Assembly: GCA_036824265.1 (NCBI GenBank)
Contig: DAITAL010000017.1
Location: 1 to 23,464 of the forward strand
DNA: 23,464 bases
Reading direction: 5' to 3'
Source: JAAYZB01 sp937958685
GTDB lineage: Bacteria; Bacillota_I; Bacilli_A; Izemoplasmatales; Hujiaoplasmataceae
A program made the position numbers and the translations under genes. Below, in pieces: positions 7,970-15,787 of this stretch; the stretch's first letter is position 1; the number at the start of each line of letters is the position of its first letter. Under the pieces are notes generated by a model that saw nothing but the letters and a program-made list of their open reading frames with translations, had not been told where the DNA came from and did not search any database.

Positions 7970-8583
7970 GCAAACCGGTCATCATCGCCGTCGGCGGCGG
8001 CTCATCCTCGGGAAAGACGACCGTCGTGAACAAACTACTCGAGAATCTCGGAAGCGAACCGATCACCGTCATCAAGCATGACGACTACTACAAGGACCAG
8101 TCGGAACTATCGCTCGCCGAGCGCCGCAAGGTCAACTATGACCACCCCTTCGCGCTCGACAACGACTTATTCTATGCCAATCTCCTGGATCTGATCGCCG
8201 GTAGAAAGATCCAAAAGCCGACCTACGACTTTGTGTTGCTGACCCGCGCACAAAGGCAGGAGACCGTCAACCCCGCGAAGATCATCCTCGAAGGCATCCT
8301 CGTCTTGGAAGACGAACGGATCCGCAACCTCGCGGACATCAAGATCTTCGTCGAAGCCGACGACGATATCCGTTTCATCCGCCGGCTGATCCGCGACACC
8401 AAGGAGCGTGGACGGACACTGGAAAGCGTGATCGAACAGTATCTCACGACCGTCAAACCTATGCATTTCGCCTTTGTCAAACCCACGAAACGCTATGCGG
8501 ACATCATCATCCCCAACGACTATAACCATGATGTCGCCGTCGATATGGTCAAAGCGAAAATTTTGTCTATTCTTAACAAATAA
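7966..8583 (+). CDS. udk: Uridine kinase
   Basis: Phosphorylates uridine and cytidine to UMP and CMP in pyrimidine salvage. The 205 aa match the family. The P-loop is GGGSSSGKT (residues 10-18). The substrate-site HDDYYKDQSELSLAERRKVNYDHP and the stretch ILEGILVLEDERIRNLADIK are typical. So is the lid region RFIRRLIRDTKERGRTLESVI. AAGGAGG about 10 bases upstream, inside trhP2, serves as ribosome site. The start overlaps trhP2 by 4 bases. It is the last gene of the alaS operon; the greA promoter spans its stop codon. Udk directly after the U32 pair is the Bacillus order. Confidence 0.97.
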   Translation: MSKPVIIAVGGGSSSGKTTVVNKLLENLGSEPITVIKHDDYYKDQSELSLAERRKVNYDHPFALDNDLFYANLLDLIAGRKIQKPTYDFVLLTRAQRQETVNPAKIILEGILVLEDERIRNLADIKIFVEADDDIRFIRRLIRDTKERGRTLESVIEQYLTTVKPMHFAFVKPTKRYADIIIPNDYNHDVAVDMVKAKILSILNK

Positions 8584-8587
8584 TCTA

Positions 8588-8596
8588 TGCTATAAT
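8588..8596 (+). promoter_or_regulatory. Extended -10 promoter of greA
   Basis: TGCTATAAT (TG 8588-8589, TATAAT 8591-8596) is a perfect extended -10 element just after the udk stop. No good -35 hexamer is seen at 16-18 bases, as is common with extended -10 promoters. Confidence 0.7.
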
Positions 8597-8625
8597 AATA
8601 ATCACTTCATTGGAGGGAACGAGTT

Positions 8626-9093
8626 ATGGAAAACACCTACAAACTGACCGAGCAGGGCTTCGAGAAACTGAAACAGGAACTGGAAACCCTCAAGGATGTC
8701 GACCGCAAACGCAACCTGGAAGCGTTGAAAGAAGCCAGGGCGCAAGGGGATCTTTCGGAAAACGCCGACTACGACGCCGCCCGGGACGAACAGGCGCGGA
8801 TCGAATCGCGGATCAAGGAAATCGAGAACATCCTCAAGCATTCGGAGATCATCCTGAGTTCGAACAACTCGAAGGTCATCTCGATCGGCAAGACCGTCGC
8901 GATCAAGTTTCCGAATGACCTCCAGCGGGAATTCACGATCGTCGGTCATCTCGAGGCGAACCCTTTGCAAGGCAAGATTTCCAACGAATCGCCAATCGGC
9001 AAGGCCCTGATCGGCCGCAAGAAGGGCGCAATCGTCACCTACAAGGCGGAAACCGGGACGGAACTCACGGTCGAAGTCACCGATATCAAATGA
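8626..9093 (+). CDS. greA: Transcription elongation factor GreA
   Basis: Binds the RNA polymerase secondary channel and stimulates cleavage of backtracked transcripts. The 155 aa are normal length. The N-terminal antiparallel coiled coil covers about residues 1-75, with the acidic tip DLSENADYD (D42, E45) that acts at the polymerase active site. The C-terminal FKBP-like domain contains ISNESPIGKALIGRKKGAIV. GGAGGG (8612-8617) lies 8 bases before ATG 8626. It has its own promoter upstream and terminator downstream, but very little space before mtnN. It follows udk as in Bacillus. Confidence 0.97.
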   Translation: MENTYKLTEQGFEKLKQELETLKDVDRKRNLEALKEARAQGDLSENADYDAARDEQARIESRIKEIENILKHSEIILSSNNSKVISIGKTVAIKFPNDLQREFTIVGHLEANPLQGKISNESPIGKALIGRKKGAIVTYKAETGTELTVEVTDIK

Positions 9094-9098
9094 TTCAC

Positions 9099-9126
9099 GA
9101 GAAAATGAGAAGTTTTCTCTTTTTTC
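9099..9126 (+). terminator. Rho-independent terminator after greA
   Basis: GAGAAAA (9099-9105) pairs with TTTTCTC (9113-9119) around a 7-base loop, followed by a T-run to 9126. The stem is AT-rich and modest, so partial read-through into mtnN is likely. Confidence 0.65.
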
Positions 9127-9142
9127 TTATGGGGGTGGGGAA

Positions 9143-9832
9143 ATGATCGCCATCATTGGCGCCATGGAGAGCGAAATCGCCGTTCTGATGCGGGCTTTTA
9201 TTTGCCAGGAAACGCTCGTCGTGGCGGACAAGCAGCTATTTGTCGGCACGCTTTGCGGCAAGCAAGTCGTGATCGCCAAAAGCGGCATCGGGAAAGTGAA
9301 CGCGGCCATCACGACGACCGCGATCCTCACCCGCCACCAGGTCGACTACGTGCTGAACATCGGCGTGGCGGGCGGCGTCCAGGGGGTGGCAATCGGCGAT
9401 ATCGTCCTGGCGGATGCGATCGCCTATTTCGATGTCTCCTTGACGGAAATCGACGATGTCCCCTACGGCAAGATGGGGGATGATCCCCTGCTCGTGGCGA
9501 CCGACGCCAAACTCAGAAAGCGGGCCGAGGCGATCATCGCCAAGCAGGGCTATGGCTGGAAGATCGGGACCATCGTCTCGGGCGACCGCTTCGTGACCGA
9601 ACTGGACCACCTGCGTCCGATCATGGCGGTCGTGGACAATGTCCTCGCCTGCGAGATGGAAGGGATGGCCGTCGCCATCTGTTGCCACAAATTCGCGGTG
9701 CCGTTTCTTTCCCTCAGGGGCATCAGCGACATGATCGACAAAACCGATCAGAAAGCGACATATTCGGAGTCCTTGCGCGCCGTCTGTGAAAAAACGGGCG
9801 CCTTGGCTTTGGCATTCATCAGGGAACAATGA
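9143..9832 (+). CDS. mtnN: 5'-methylthioadenosine/S-adenosylhomocysteine nucleosidase
   Basis: Cleaves adenine from MTA and SAH, recycling by-products of SAM-dependent methylation such as that by TrmR and the other methyltransferase in this window. The 229 aa align with the family. N-terminal IIGAMESEI gives acid E11, CEMEGMA gives ribose-binding E173, and RGISDMID gives general acid D196. All are offset by one from the E. coli residues 12, 174 and 197. KSGIGKVNAA and NIGVAGG are also typical. A G-rich stretch GGGGGTGGGG (9131-9140) just before the ATG serves as the ribosome site. The stop overlaps the next gene (ATGA). No separate promoter fits between the greA terminator and this start. Confidence 0.95.
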   Translation: MIAIIGAMESEIAVLMRAFICQETLVVADKQLFVGTLCGKQVVIAKSGIGKVNAAITTTAILTRHQVDYVLNIGVAGGVQGVAIGDIVLADAIAYFDVSLTEIDDVPYGKMGDDPLLVATDAKLRKRAEAIIAKQGYGWKIGTIVSGDRFVTELDHLRPIMAVVDNVLACEMEGMAVAICCHKFAVPFLSLRGISDMIDKTDQKATYSESLRAVCEKTGALALAFIREQ

Positions 9833-10521
9833 AAACCACCGTGTTGCTAGACAACCAGGTTGTCGCAATCGAGATCATCAGAAAACCGATCAAGCACACC
9901 TACTTGCGTTGCAAGGGTCCCGCCTCGCTGCAAATCACCACCGGTCGCGCATTCGATGGGAAAACCGTCCAGGAATTCGCATCCCTGCATGAGCGGAGGA
10001 TCAGAAAGTTGCTGGCCCAGGCTGCGAAGCCACCAGTCTTGAAAGACGATGAGGCGCTCGTCTTCGGCCGGATCGTTCCCATCGCCAGCCTACAGGCACA
10101 GACGCGCAAAGCGCATTTCACCGGCGAGGTCCTCACCCTTTCCGGAGCGAATCCGGAAGCAAGGCTGGCGGCGCTCGAGTGTTTCTACCGGGAAGCGACG
10201 ATCGCGGCCGCAATCGAGGAACTGGCGGATTTGGAACGGATATTGGGTCACAGGATCGATCTTTCCCGCCTCGTGATCAAATCCAGCCGGATGAAGACCA
10301 GGCTGGGAAGCTGCATCCCGGGCAAGCGGACGATCAAGCTCAACTCGCTGCTCGGACGGTTCGAGCGCAAGTATTTGCGCATGATCCTGTTGCATGAACT
10401 TGTGCACCTCAAGGTCTCGGGACACCAGCGCGACTTTTATGACATCTTGTTGGCCTATGTGCCCAATTATCGGCGCGAAAAACGTGAACTTGCCACGAAA
10501 ATCAGGGAATACGGGGTGTGA
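9829..10521 (+). CDS. YgjP-like (DUF45/SprT-fold) metal-dependent hydrolase
   Basis: Predicted zinc metallopeptidase of the YgjP/DUF45 family, 230 aa. The C-terminal domain carries LLHELVHLKVSGHQRDFYDIL. H189, E190 and H193 form the HExxH core, and H199 is the probable third ligand (HExxHxxxxxH spacing typical of YgjP). Upstream, SSRMKTRLGSC and TIKLNSLL match the family's SRWGSCS-like and beta-strand segments in altered form. The N-terminal half (IEIIRKPIKHTYLRC) is the usual beta-rich lead. Substrate is unknown for the whole family. It is translationally coupled to mtnN at its start and to the radical SAM gene at its end. No signal peptide, so cytoplasmic. Confidence 0.88.
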   Translation: MKTTVLLDNQVVAIEIIRKPIKHTYLRCKGPASLQITTGRAFDGKTVQEFASLHERRIRKLLAQAAKPPVLKDDEALVFGRIVPIASLQAQTRKAHFTGEVLTLSGANPEARLAALECFYREATIAAAIEELADLERILGHRIDLSRLVIKSSRMKTRLGSCIPGKRTIKLNSLLGRFERKYLRMILLHELVHLKVSGHQRDFYDILLAYVPNYRREKRELATKIREYGV

Positions 10522-12368
10522 ACGTGGGATTTCTTCCGCTCAGCAGACAGGAACTCCAAGCATCCGGAATCACGGTTCCGGATTTTGTGCTTGTGACTGG
10601 CGACGCCTATGTCGACCATCCCTCATTCGGCGCCGCGATCATCGGCAGGTTGCTGGAGCGCCACGGCTACAGCGTGGCGATCCTCTCCCAGCCCGATTGG
10701 CGGGCGATGGATGCCTTCAACGAATTCGGCAAGCCCCGCCTTGCCTGGTTGGTCACCTCCGGCAACATCGATTCGATGGTCAACCATTACACCGTCGCCA
10801 AAAAGCGACGGAAAACCGATGACTACACTCCGGGCGGCGTAACTGGCAAACGGCCAGATCGGGCCGTCGTCACATATTGTCGCGCCATCAGGAAAATCGA
10901 TCCCGATGGGGCTATCGTCATCGGGGGGATCGAAGCCTCGCTGCGCCGAGCAGCCCATTACGACTACTGGCTCGACCAGGTGCTGCCAAGCATTCTTTTT
11001 GATGCCAAAGCCGATCTGCTCGTCTATGGGATGGCGGAAAAAGCGATCCTCGAAGTCGCCGAGGCTCTTGCCTCGGGACTGGATGTCAGGGATCTCATCT
11101 TTCTCAGACAAACGGTTTTCACCACCAGGGATCGGGACCGGATCCCGCAAGGCAGCTTGCTGCTGCCGCCCTTCGCAAGGATTCAAACCGACAAGACGGC
11201 ATTTGCGAAAGCGTTCATGAGCATCTATCGCAACCAGGACTATCGAAGCGCCAAGGTGCTCGTCGAAACGTACGCGGACAGCTTCGTCGTCCACCATCCG
11301 CCCCATGAACCCTTGACCCGCGAGGAGATGGACGCCATCTACGAACTTCCCTTCGAGCGCCGCGTGCATCCGCTCCAGGCGGCCCAAGGCCAGGTCAAGG
11401 CGATCGAGGAGGTCCGCTTCTCGCTTGCGGCCAATCGCGGCTGTTTCGGCGGCTGCGCCTTTTGCGCGCTGACGATGCACCAAGGGCGCACGATCACTTC
11501 CAGAAGCAAGACCTCCCTGGTCGCAGAAGCGCTCCACATCACCAAAGATCCCGAATTCAAGGGTTATATCCATGACGTCGGCGGCCCGACGGCCAACTTC
11601 CACGTGCGGGCTTGCCGCAAGCAGGACCGCTACGGCGTCTGCCCCGACCGCCAGTGCATCGGCGATGAGCCATGCCCGAGCCTGATCGTCGACCACAAGG
11701 AATATCTCGACGTCCTCGAAACGCTCCGGGCGCTTCCGGGAGTCAAGAAAGTGTTCGTCAGGAGCGGTATCCGCTACGACTATCTGCTCTATGACAAGGA
11801 TCCCGCCTTTTTCGAAGCCTTGGTCGCCCACCACGTCTCGGGTCAGCTCAAAGTCGCTCCCGAGCATGTTTCACCCGCCGTGCTCCAAGCCATGGGCAAG
11901 CCGAAGGCGGAAGTCTTCACCGCGTTCGTCGCCAAATACAACGCTTTGAACCAAAGCCTCGGGAAGAACCAATACCTCGTGCCCTATTTCCTGAGTTCGC
12001 ACCCGGGCAGCAAACTCGAGGATGCGATCCAACTGGCGGAATTCATCCGCGACATGGGCTATAATCCCGAACAGGTCCAGGATTTCTATCCGACGCCGAT
12101 GACCCTCGCCACGACGATGTATCACACCGGACTCGATCCCCGGACGCTGAAGCCGATCTATGTGCCGCAATCCGCCCATGAGAAGGCGATGCAACGGGCA
12201 TTGATCCAGTATCGCAATCCCAAGAACCACGGGCTGGTGAAAGAGGCCTTGGAACGCGCGGGCCGCACGGACCTGATCGGCACCGGGCCCAAGTGCCTGA
12301 TCAAACCGCTATCATCCGTCAAAATCACGAAAAAACGCCGGTCAACGACTATCTTGCCGAAAACGTAA
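10518..12368 (+). CDS. YgiQ family radical SAM protein
   Basis: Member of the YgiQ (UPF0313) radical SAM family, whose reaction is unknown. The 616 aa fit the usual 600-700. The N-terminus is highly conserved (FVLVTGDAYVDHPSFG, then GGIEASLRRAAHYDYWLD). The radical SAM cluster motif is CFGGCAFC (C309, C313, C316), with GGPTANFHVRACRKQDRYG downstream. A further cysteine set (VCPDRQCIGDEPCPS) may bind a second metal site. GTG 10518 overlaps the previous stop; AGGGA at 10504-10508 supports it. GTG 10524, giving MGFLPLSRQEL, is an equally good alternative. It ends a four-gene run from greA, with no clear terminator after it. Confidence 0.92.
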   Translation: MNVGFLPLSRQELQASGITVPDFVLVTGDAYVDHPSFGAAIIGRLLERHGYSVAILSQPDWRAMDAFNEFGKPRLAWLVTSGNIDSMVNHYTVAKKRRKTDDYTPGGVTGKRPDRAVVTYCRAIRKIDPDGAIVIGGIEASLRRAAHYDYWLDQVLPSILFDAKADLLVYGMAEKAILEVAEALASGLDVRDLIFLRQTVFTTRDRDRIPQGSLLLPPFARIQTDKTAFAKAFMSIYRNQDYRSAKVLVETYADSFVVHHPPHEPLTREEMDAIYELPFERRVHPLQAAQGQVKAIEEVRFSLAANRGCFGGCAFCALTMHQGRTITSRSKTSLVAEALHITKDPEFKGYIHDVGGPTANFHVRACRKQDRYGVCPDRQCIGDEPCPSLIVDHKEYLDVLETLRALPGVKKVFVRSGIRYDYLLYDKDPAFFEALVAHHVSGQLKVAPEHVSPAVLQAMGKPKAEVFTAFVAKYNALNQSLGKNQYLVPYFLSSHPGSKLEDAIQLAEFIRDMGYNPEQVQDFYPTPMTLATTMYHTGLDPRTLKPIYVPQSAHEKAMQRALIQYRNPKNHGLVKEALERAGRTDLIGTGPKCLIKPLSSVKITKKRRSTTILPKT

Positions 12369-12412
12369 AGTTTGAGCCTCAAGAACAGGCGATCCGATAG
12401 CCAGCGAAAAAA

Positions 12413-12442
12413 TTGGACTTTTATGGTGTAATCTTTTATAAT
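12413..12442 (+). promoter_or_regulatory. Promoter of the yqeG-comEC operon
   Basis: TATAAT at 12437-12442 (an overlapping second copy at 12442-12447) lies 18 bases after a weak -35 TTGGAC (12413-12418). The 50 bases before yqeG are strikingly AT-rich against the coding GC. The 103-base gap after the YgiQ gene holds this promoter and no convincing terminator. Confidence 0.65.
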
Positions 12443-12471
12443 ATAATTAATTCGTAAGGGGAGTTCGGTAG

Positions 12472-13029
12472 ATGGATTGGTTGTTCAGAAGCAGAAACTT
12501 TTATCCGCTTGACTATCAGAAGACGGTTTTCGACATCGACTACCGGCAACTTGCCGCCTCTGGGGTGAAGATGCTTTTGATTGACCTTGACAATACCCTG
12601 ATCCCTTATGATCAAACCGCACCGAATGCCAGGATCGAAGCTTTGTTCGCCCATCTCAGGGAACTGCGGCTGCAGGTGGCGATCATCTCGAACAATCATC
12701 AAACCCGCGTTGAACCCTTCGCCCGCCAACTGGGCGTGCCCTTTGTCGCCAGCGCCAAAAAGCCGTTCCGCTTCGGCTTTCGCCGGGCACAAGCCCTTTT
12801 TCCCGACATCAGACCCGCCGAGATCCTCGTGATCGGCGACCAGTTCATGACCGATGTGCTCGGCGCGAACCGGATGGGTTTTTCCGTGATCGTCGTCGAC
12901 GCCATCAAGCGGGAAGTGGAAAAATGGTTCACCAAGATCAACCGCAGGTTGGAAAAGCGGGTGCTTGCCCGCATGAAGAAAAGGGACCTCCCCTATTATC
13001 AAAGATTGGGACTCGATGAAAAGAGGTAA
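12472..13029 (+). CDS. yqeG: YqeG family HAD-superfamily phosphatase
   Basis: HAD-IIIA type hydrolase of the YqeG family, 185 aa. The nucleophile motif is LLIDLDNTLIPYD (D38, D40). VAIISNNHQTRVEPFA follows as motif II (Ser/Asn), then AKKPFRFGF with the motif III lysine. ILVIGDQFMTDVLGANRMG is motif IV. Distant members include mitochondrial phosphatidylglycerophosphatase PTPMT/Gep4-like proteins, so a lipid phosphate role is possible but not shown for bacteria. GGGGAG (12458-12463) lies 8 bases before the ATG. It heads the operon and is 5 bases from yqeH, the common Firmicutes pair. Confidence 0.92.
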   Translation: MDWLFRSRNFYPLDYQKTVFDIDYRQLAASGVKMLLIDLDNTLIPYDQTAPNARIEALFAHLRELRLQVAIISNNHQTRVEPFARQLGVPFVASAKKPFRFGFRRAQALFPDIRPAEILVIGDQFMTDVLGANRMGFSVIVVDAIKREVEKWFTKINRRLEKRVLARMKKRDLPYYQRLGLDEKR

Positions 13030-13034
13030 CCTCG

Positions 13035-14153
13035 ATGGCTGAGTATTACTGCAAGGGTTGCGGAGCGCTCCTGCAACAGGAAAACAAAACCTTGCCGGGC
13101 TATGTCTCGGACAATATCAATCTGGCCGACGAGACGAAGCCGGTCCTTTGCCAACGGTGTTTCCGCCTCCGCCATTACAGCGATGTGATCACCTATTCGC
13201 TCACCAACGACGAATACGCAACCGTCATCAACCGGATCAGGGATGAGAACGCCCTGATCGTCAAGGTCGTCGACATCTTCGATTACTCGGGATCGTTCGT
13301 GACGGCGATCAAGCGCCTGACCGGCAATGAGGACGTCATCCTGGTCGGCAACAAAATGGATCTTCTGCCCAAGAACGTCAAACCGGAAAAAATCCTCAAC
13401 TGGCTGAAACAGATGCTGGCGATGGAAGGGTTCACAGTCCTTGACAGCCTGCTGATCTCCGCCAAGTTCGGCGACAACTTCGACGAACTGATGCAAATGA
13501 TCGAAAAACACAAGGGCAATCGCAACGTCTACATCGTCGGCTCGATCAACGTCGGCAAGTCGCGGATCGTCAACCAGATCCTCAAGCGTTACCTCGGCTA
13601 TCCGACAGACGTCGTCACCGTTTCATCCACCCCGGGAACGACGATCGGCATGATCGGGTTCCCCCTGCTCGACGGCACGATGATCTACGACACCCCCGGT
13701 GTCGTGAACAAACACCAGTACACCCACTATCTGACCCGTCCATCCTACAAGATCACGGTTCCCAAGAAGGAAATCAAACCGCTCGTCTTCCAACTCTCCG
13801 AAGGGCAGACACTCTTCTTCGGCGGTCTGGCGCGGCTTGATGTCATCAACGGCGAGACCGGCGACAAGGTCAACCTCGTCACGTATTTCGCCAATACCGT
13901 CAACATCCACCGCACCAAGACCCAAAAAGCCGACGAACTCTATGAGGCGAAGCTCTACACCTTGCTTTCCCCGCCGTTTTCCAAGGATGAGAACCTGCCC
14001 AAATGGGTCTTCCACGAATTCAGGATCCGCGACAATCTCAAATACGACATCGTCTTTTCCGGTCTTGGCTTCGTCACGATCCGGGCGCCGTTCTACGTCC
14101 GGGCGCACGCTCCCTTCGTCGTCGGCATCTACGCCCGTCCGGCGATCATCTGA
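13035..14153 (+). CDS. yqeH: Circularly permuted ribosome-assembly GTPase YqeH
   Basis: GTPase needed for 30S subunit assembly in Bacillus, 372 aa. A zinc finger at the N-terminus uses C6, C9, C39 and C42 (YCKGCG and LCQRC). The G motifs are permuted: G4 NKMD (106-109) comes first, then the SAKFG G5-like region. G1 GSINVGKS follows (about 169-176), then STPGTT and YDTPGV (G3). The C-terminal domain has the FGGLARLDVI and RIRDNLKYDIVFSGLGFVTI pattern seen in YqeH. GAGGTAA just upstream of ATG 13035 is the ribosome site. The stop overlaps yqeK. In Bacillus aroE, yhbY and nadD intervene; they are absent here. Confidence 0.96.
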   Translation: MAEYYCKGCGALLQQENKTLPGYVSDNINLADETKPVLCQRCFRLRHYSDVITYSLTNDEYATVINRIRDENALIVKVVDIFDYSGSFVTAIKRLTGNEDVILVGNKMDLLPKNVKPEKILNWLKQMLAMEGFTVLDSLLISAKFGDNFDELMQMIEKHKGNRNVYIVGSINVGKSRIVNQILKRYLGYPTDVVTVSSTPGTTIGMIGFPLLDGTMIYDTPGVVNKHQYTHYLTRPSYKITVPKKEIKPLVFQLSEGQTLFFGGLARLDVINGETGDKVNLVTYFANTVNIHRTKTQKADELYEAKLYTLLSPPFSKDENLPKWVFHEFRIRDNLKYDIVFSGLGFVTIRAPFYVRAHAPFVVGIYARPAII

Positions 14154-14731
14154 TGACAACCCTTCGCCGCAGTCAGAAGCTCTTCCGGGAGCGTTTGGGC
14201 GATGACAGAGACCGCTATCGGCATGTGCAGGGCATGCTGCGGGTAGCCTTGAGGCTCTCCCGCATCCACGGCTGCGACCCCTTGAAAGCCAAAATCGCCT
14301 GTTTCCTGCACGATGTCGCCAAGAACGAGGATGAGACCACGCTGCAAAGAACGCTCGCCCGCACTTTCGGCGAGCCCGATCCCGAGGACTTTCCCAAACC
14401 CACCTGGCACGCCCTCGTGGCAGTGGTGCACGCCCAGGAGCTCTGCGGCGTCGAGGATCCCGAGATCTTGAACGCGATCAAGTTCCATACGACCGCGCGG
14501 CCGGGGATGAGCCTGCTGGAAAAAGTAGTTTATCTGGCCGATTACCTGGAAAAGGGTCGCGCCTTCGTCAGCGATGCGCTTCGCCGCCTGGCGCTTCGGG
14601 ACCTTGATAAGGCGTTATGCGCAACCATCACGGAAGTCACCGCTTTTCTGAAATTGTCAAATCAGCCGGTCTCCCGCCTGACAGTTGCGGCCTTGGCTTA
14701 CTATAACCCAAATAACGGAGGTATTGGATGA
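14153..14731 (+). CDS. yqeK: YqeK-type HD-domain Ap4A hydrolase
   Basis: HD-domain phosphohydrolase of the YqeK family (192 aa). Characterised members cleave diadenosine tetraphosphate symmetrically to two ADP. Metal-site motifs are RYRHVQGML (His), CFLHDVAKNE (HD), WHALVAVVHA, and the family signature IKFHTTARPGMSLLEKVVYLADYLEKGR, read here in two pieces (IKFHTTARPG, LLEKVVYLADYLEKGR). ATG 14153 overlaps the yqeH stop. The frame is open further upstream, but that part lies within yqeH and is rejected. The usual upstream partner nadD is missing. The stop overlaps rsfS (ATGA), the near-universal yqeK-rsfS pair. Confidence 0.94.
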   Translation: MTTLRRSQKLFRERLGDDRDRYRHVQGMLRVALRLSRIHGCDPLKAKIACFLHDVAKNEDETTLQRTLARTFGEPDPEDFPKPTWHALVAVVHAQELCGVEDPEILNAIKFHTTARPGMSLLEKVVYLADYLEKGRAFVSDALRRLALRDLDKALCATITEVTAFLKLSNQPVSRLTVAALAYYNPNNGGIG

Positions 14732-15069
14732 CCGAACGACTGCATCTTGTTGTCGAGACATTGGACAATCTCAAACTGAAAGACATCCGGATCTACGATT
14801 TTCGTGGCTTCTCGCCCTTCTTTGACTACCAGGTGATCGCCTCGGGAACGAACGAGCGCCAGGTCCACGCCGCGATCGACCATCTGCGGCAAGCCTTCCC
14901 CGGCAACGACATCAGGCGTGTCGAAGGCCAGGATGCGGACCGGTGGCTGCTCTTCGACCTCGGCGAGATCATCATCCATGTGCTCCACCGGGAAGAACGG
15001 GAATACTATCAGTTCGAGAAACTCTTTATCGGCAAGGAAGAGGTCGCAACCGGCATCCGCAGCCTATGA
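14728..15069 (+). CDS. rsfS: Ribosomal silencing factor RsfS
   Basis: Binds ribosomal protein uL14 on the 50S subunit and blocks joining with 30S when nutrients are low. The 113 aa are typical. Conserved segments are RIYDFRGFSPFFDYQVIASG (the family's D-x-S/F core), TNERQVHAA and RWLLFDLGEIIIHVLHREER, followed by the YYQFEKLF end motif that defines the family. GGAGG occurs 8-12 bases upstream within yqeK. Start and stop both overlap neighbours by 4 bases, so it is tightly coupled to yqeK and the methyltransferase. Confidence 0.95.
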   Translation: MTERLHLVVETLDNLKLKDIRIYDFRGFSPFFDYQVIASGTNERQVHAAIDHLRQAFPGNDIRRVEGQDADRWLLFDLGEIIIHVLHREEREYYQFEKLFIGKEEVATGIRSL

Positions 15070-15743
15070 GCTATGATCTGCTGGCGACATTCTATGACGC
15101 CTTCATCGATCCCGAAGTCTACAAGCAATATCTGCGGCTTCTGGACAAATACACTTCCCGGGGCACTTTGCTCGACATCGGCTGCGGCACGGGCTCGCTA
15201 TCCTTGAAACTCGCCAAACTCGGTTTCAAGGTCACGGCTACCGATCTCTCGGAAGAGATGCTCCAAATCGTCAACTACCGGGCGAAAGAGGAGAAAGTCG
15301 GTCTCGAGATGGCCGTCTACGACATGCTCGATCCGATCCCGATGATGTTCGACACCGTGATCGCCTCGATGGATGTGCTCAACCATCTCGCCGATCTTGA
15401 GGATGTCGAGTTCGGTTTCACCAACATCTACCGCGCGCTCCATCCCAACGGCATCTTCATCTTCGACGTGCTTTCGGCCGACTACATCGACATGCTCGAC
15501 GGCTATGTCGAGGACGACAAGAAGTTCAAGTTCCATTGGGAATCCCACAAGGGCGATTCCGAGCACAGCATCGTCCACACGGTGACGATGCGGATCAATG
15601 GCGAGAAGAAAGAGGTCAAAATCTACGAACAGACCTATGATCTCGACCATTACGTGCGGGTCGCGAACAGAATCGGTTTCGTGATCTTGGAAAGCATCAA
15701 AATGCCCGAACGGACGATCCTCGTCCTCCAGCGGGGCGAATAA
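15066..15743 (+). CDS. yqeM: Class I SAM-dependent methyltransferase (YqeM-like)
   Basis: Methyltransferase of unknown substrate, in the position of Bacillus yqeM. The N-terminus SYDLLATFYDAFIDPEVY resembles YqeM (YxxFAxxYDxLM). SAM motif I is LLDIGCGTGSLSLKLAKLG, with the acidic loop TATDLSEEML. Post-motif II is DTVIASMDVLNHL, and GIFIFDVLS is typical. The C-terminal half carries the beta-sheet insert (FKFHWESHKGDSEHS) of this group. At 225 aa it is slightly short of the usual 245-250. ATG 15066 is chosen because it overlaps the rsfS stop (ATGA); the open frame upstream is inside rsfS. Confidence 0.88.
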   Translation: MSYDLLATFYDAFIDPEVYKQYLRLLDKYTSRGTLLDIGCGTGSLSLKLAKLGFKVTATDLSEEMLQIVNYRAKEEKVGLEMAVYDMLDPIPMMFDTVIASMDVLNHLADLEDVEFGFTNIYRALHPNGIFIFDVLSADYIDMLDGYVEDDKKFKFHWESHKGDSEHSIVHTVTMRINGEKKEVKIYEQTYDLDHYVRVANRIGFVILESIKMPERTILVLQRGE

Positions 15744-15787
15744 GGAAAACGAGCGGCACCGGCGTATTATGTCATTGAGGTGATTTC

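Noticed and set aside
12369..12412. Possible terminator after the YgiQ gene (TTGAG-C-CTCAA at about 12371-12381)
   Set aside because: The stem is too short and no T-run follows.
14003..14152. Upstream extension of the yqeK frame
   Set aside because: It falls wholly within yqeH; ATG 14153 with the ATGA overlap fits family N-termini.
14943..15065. Upstream extension of the methyltransferase frame
   Set aside because: It lies inside rsfS and lacks similarity; ATG 15066 gives the YqeM-like N-terminus.
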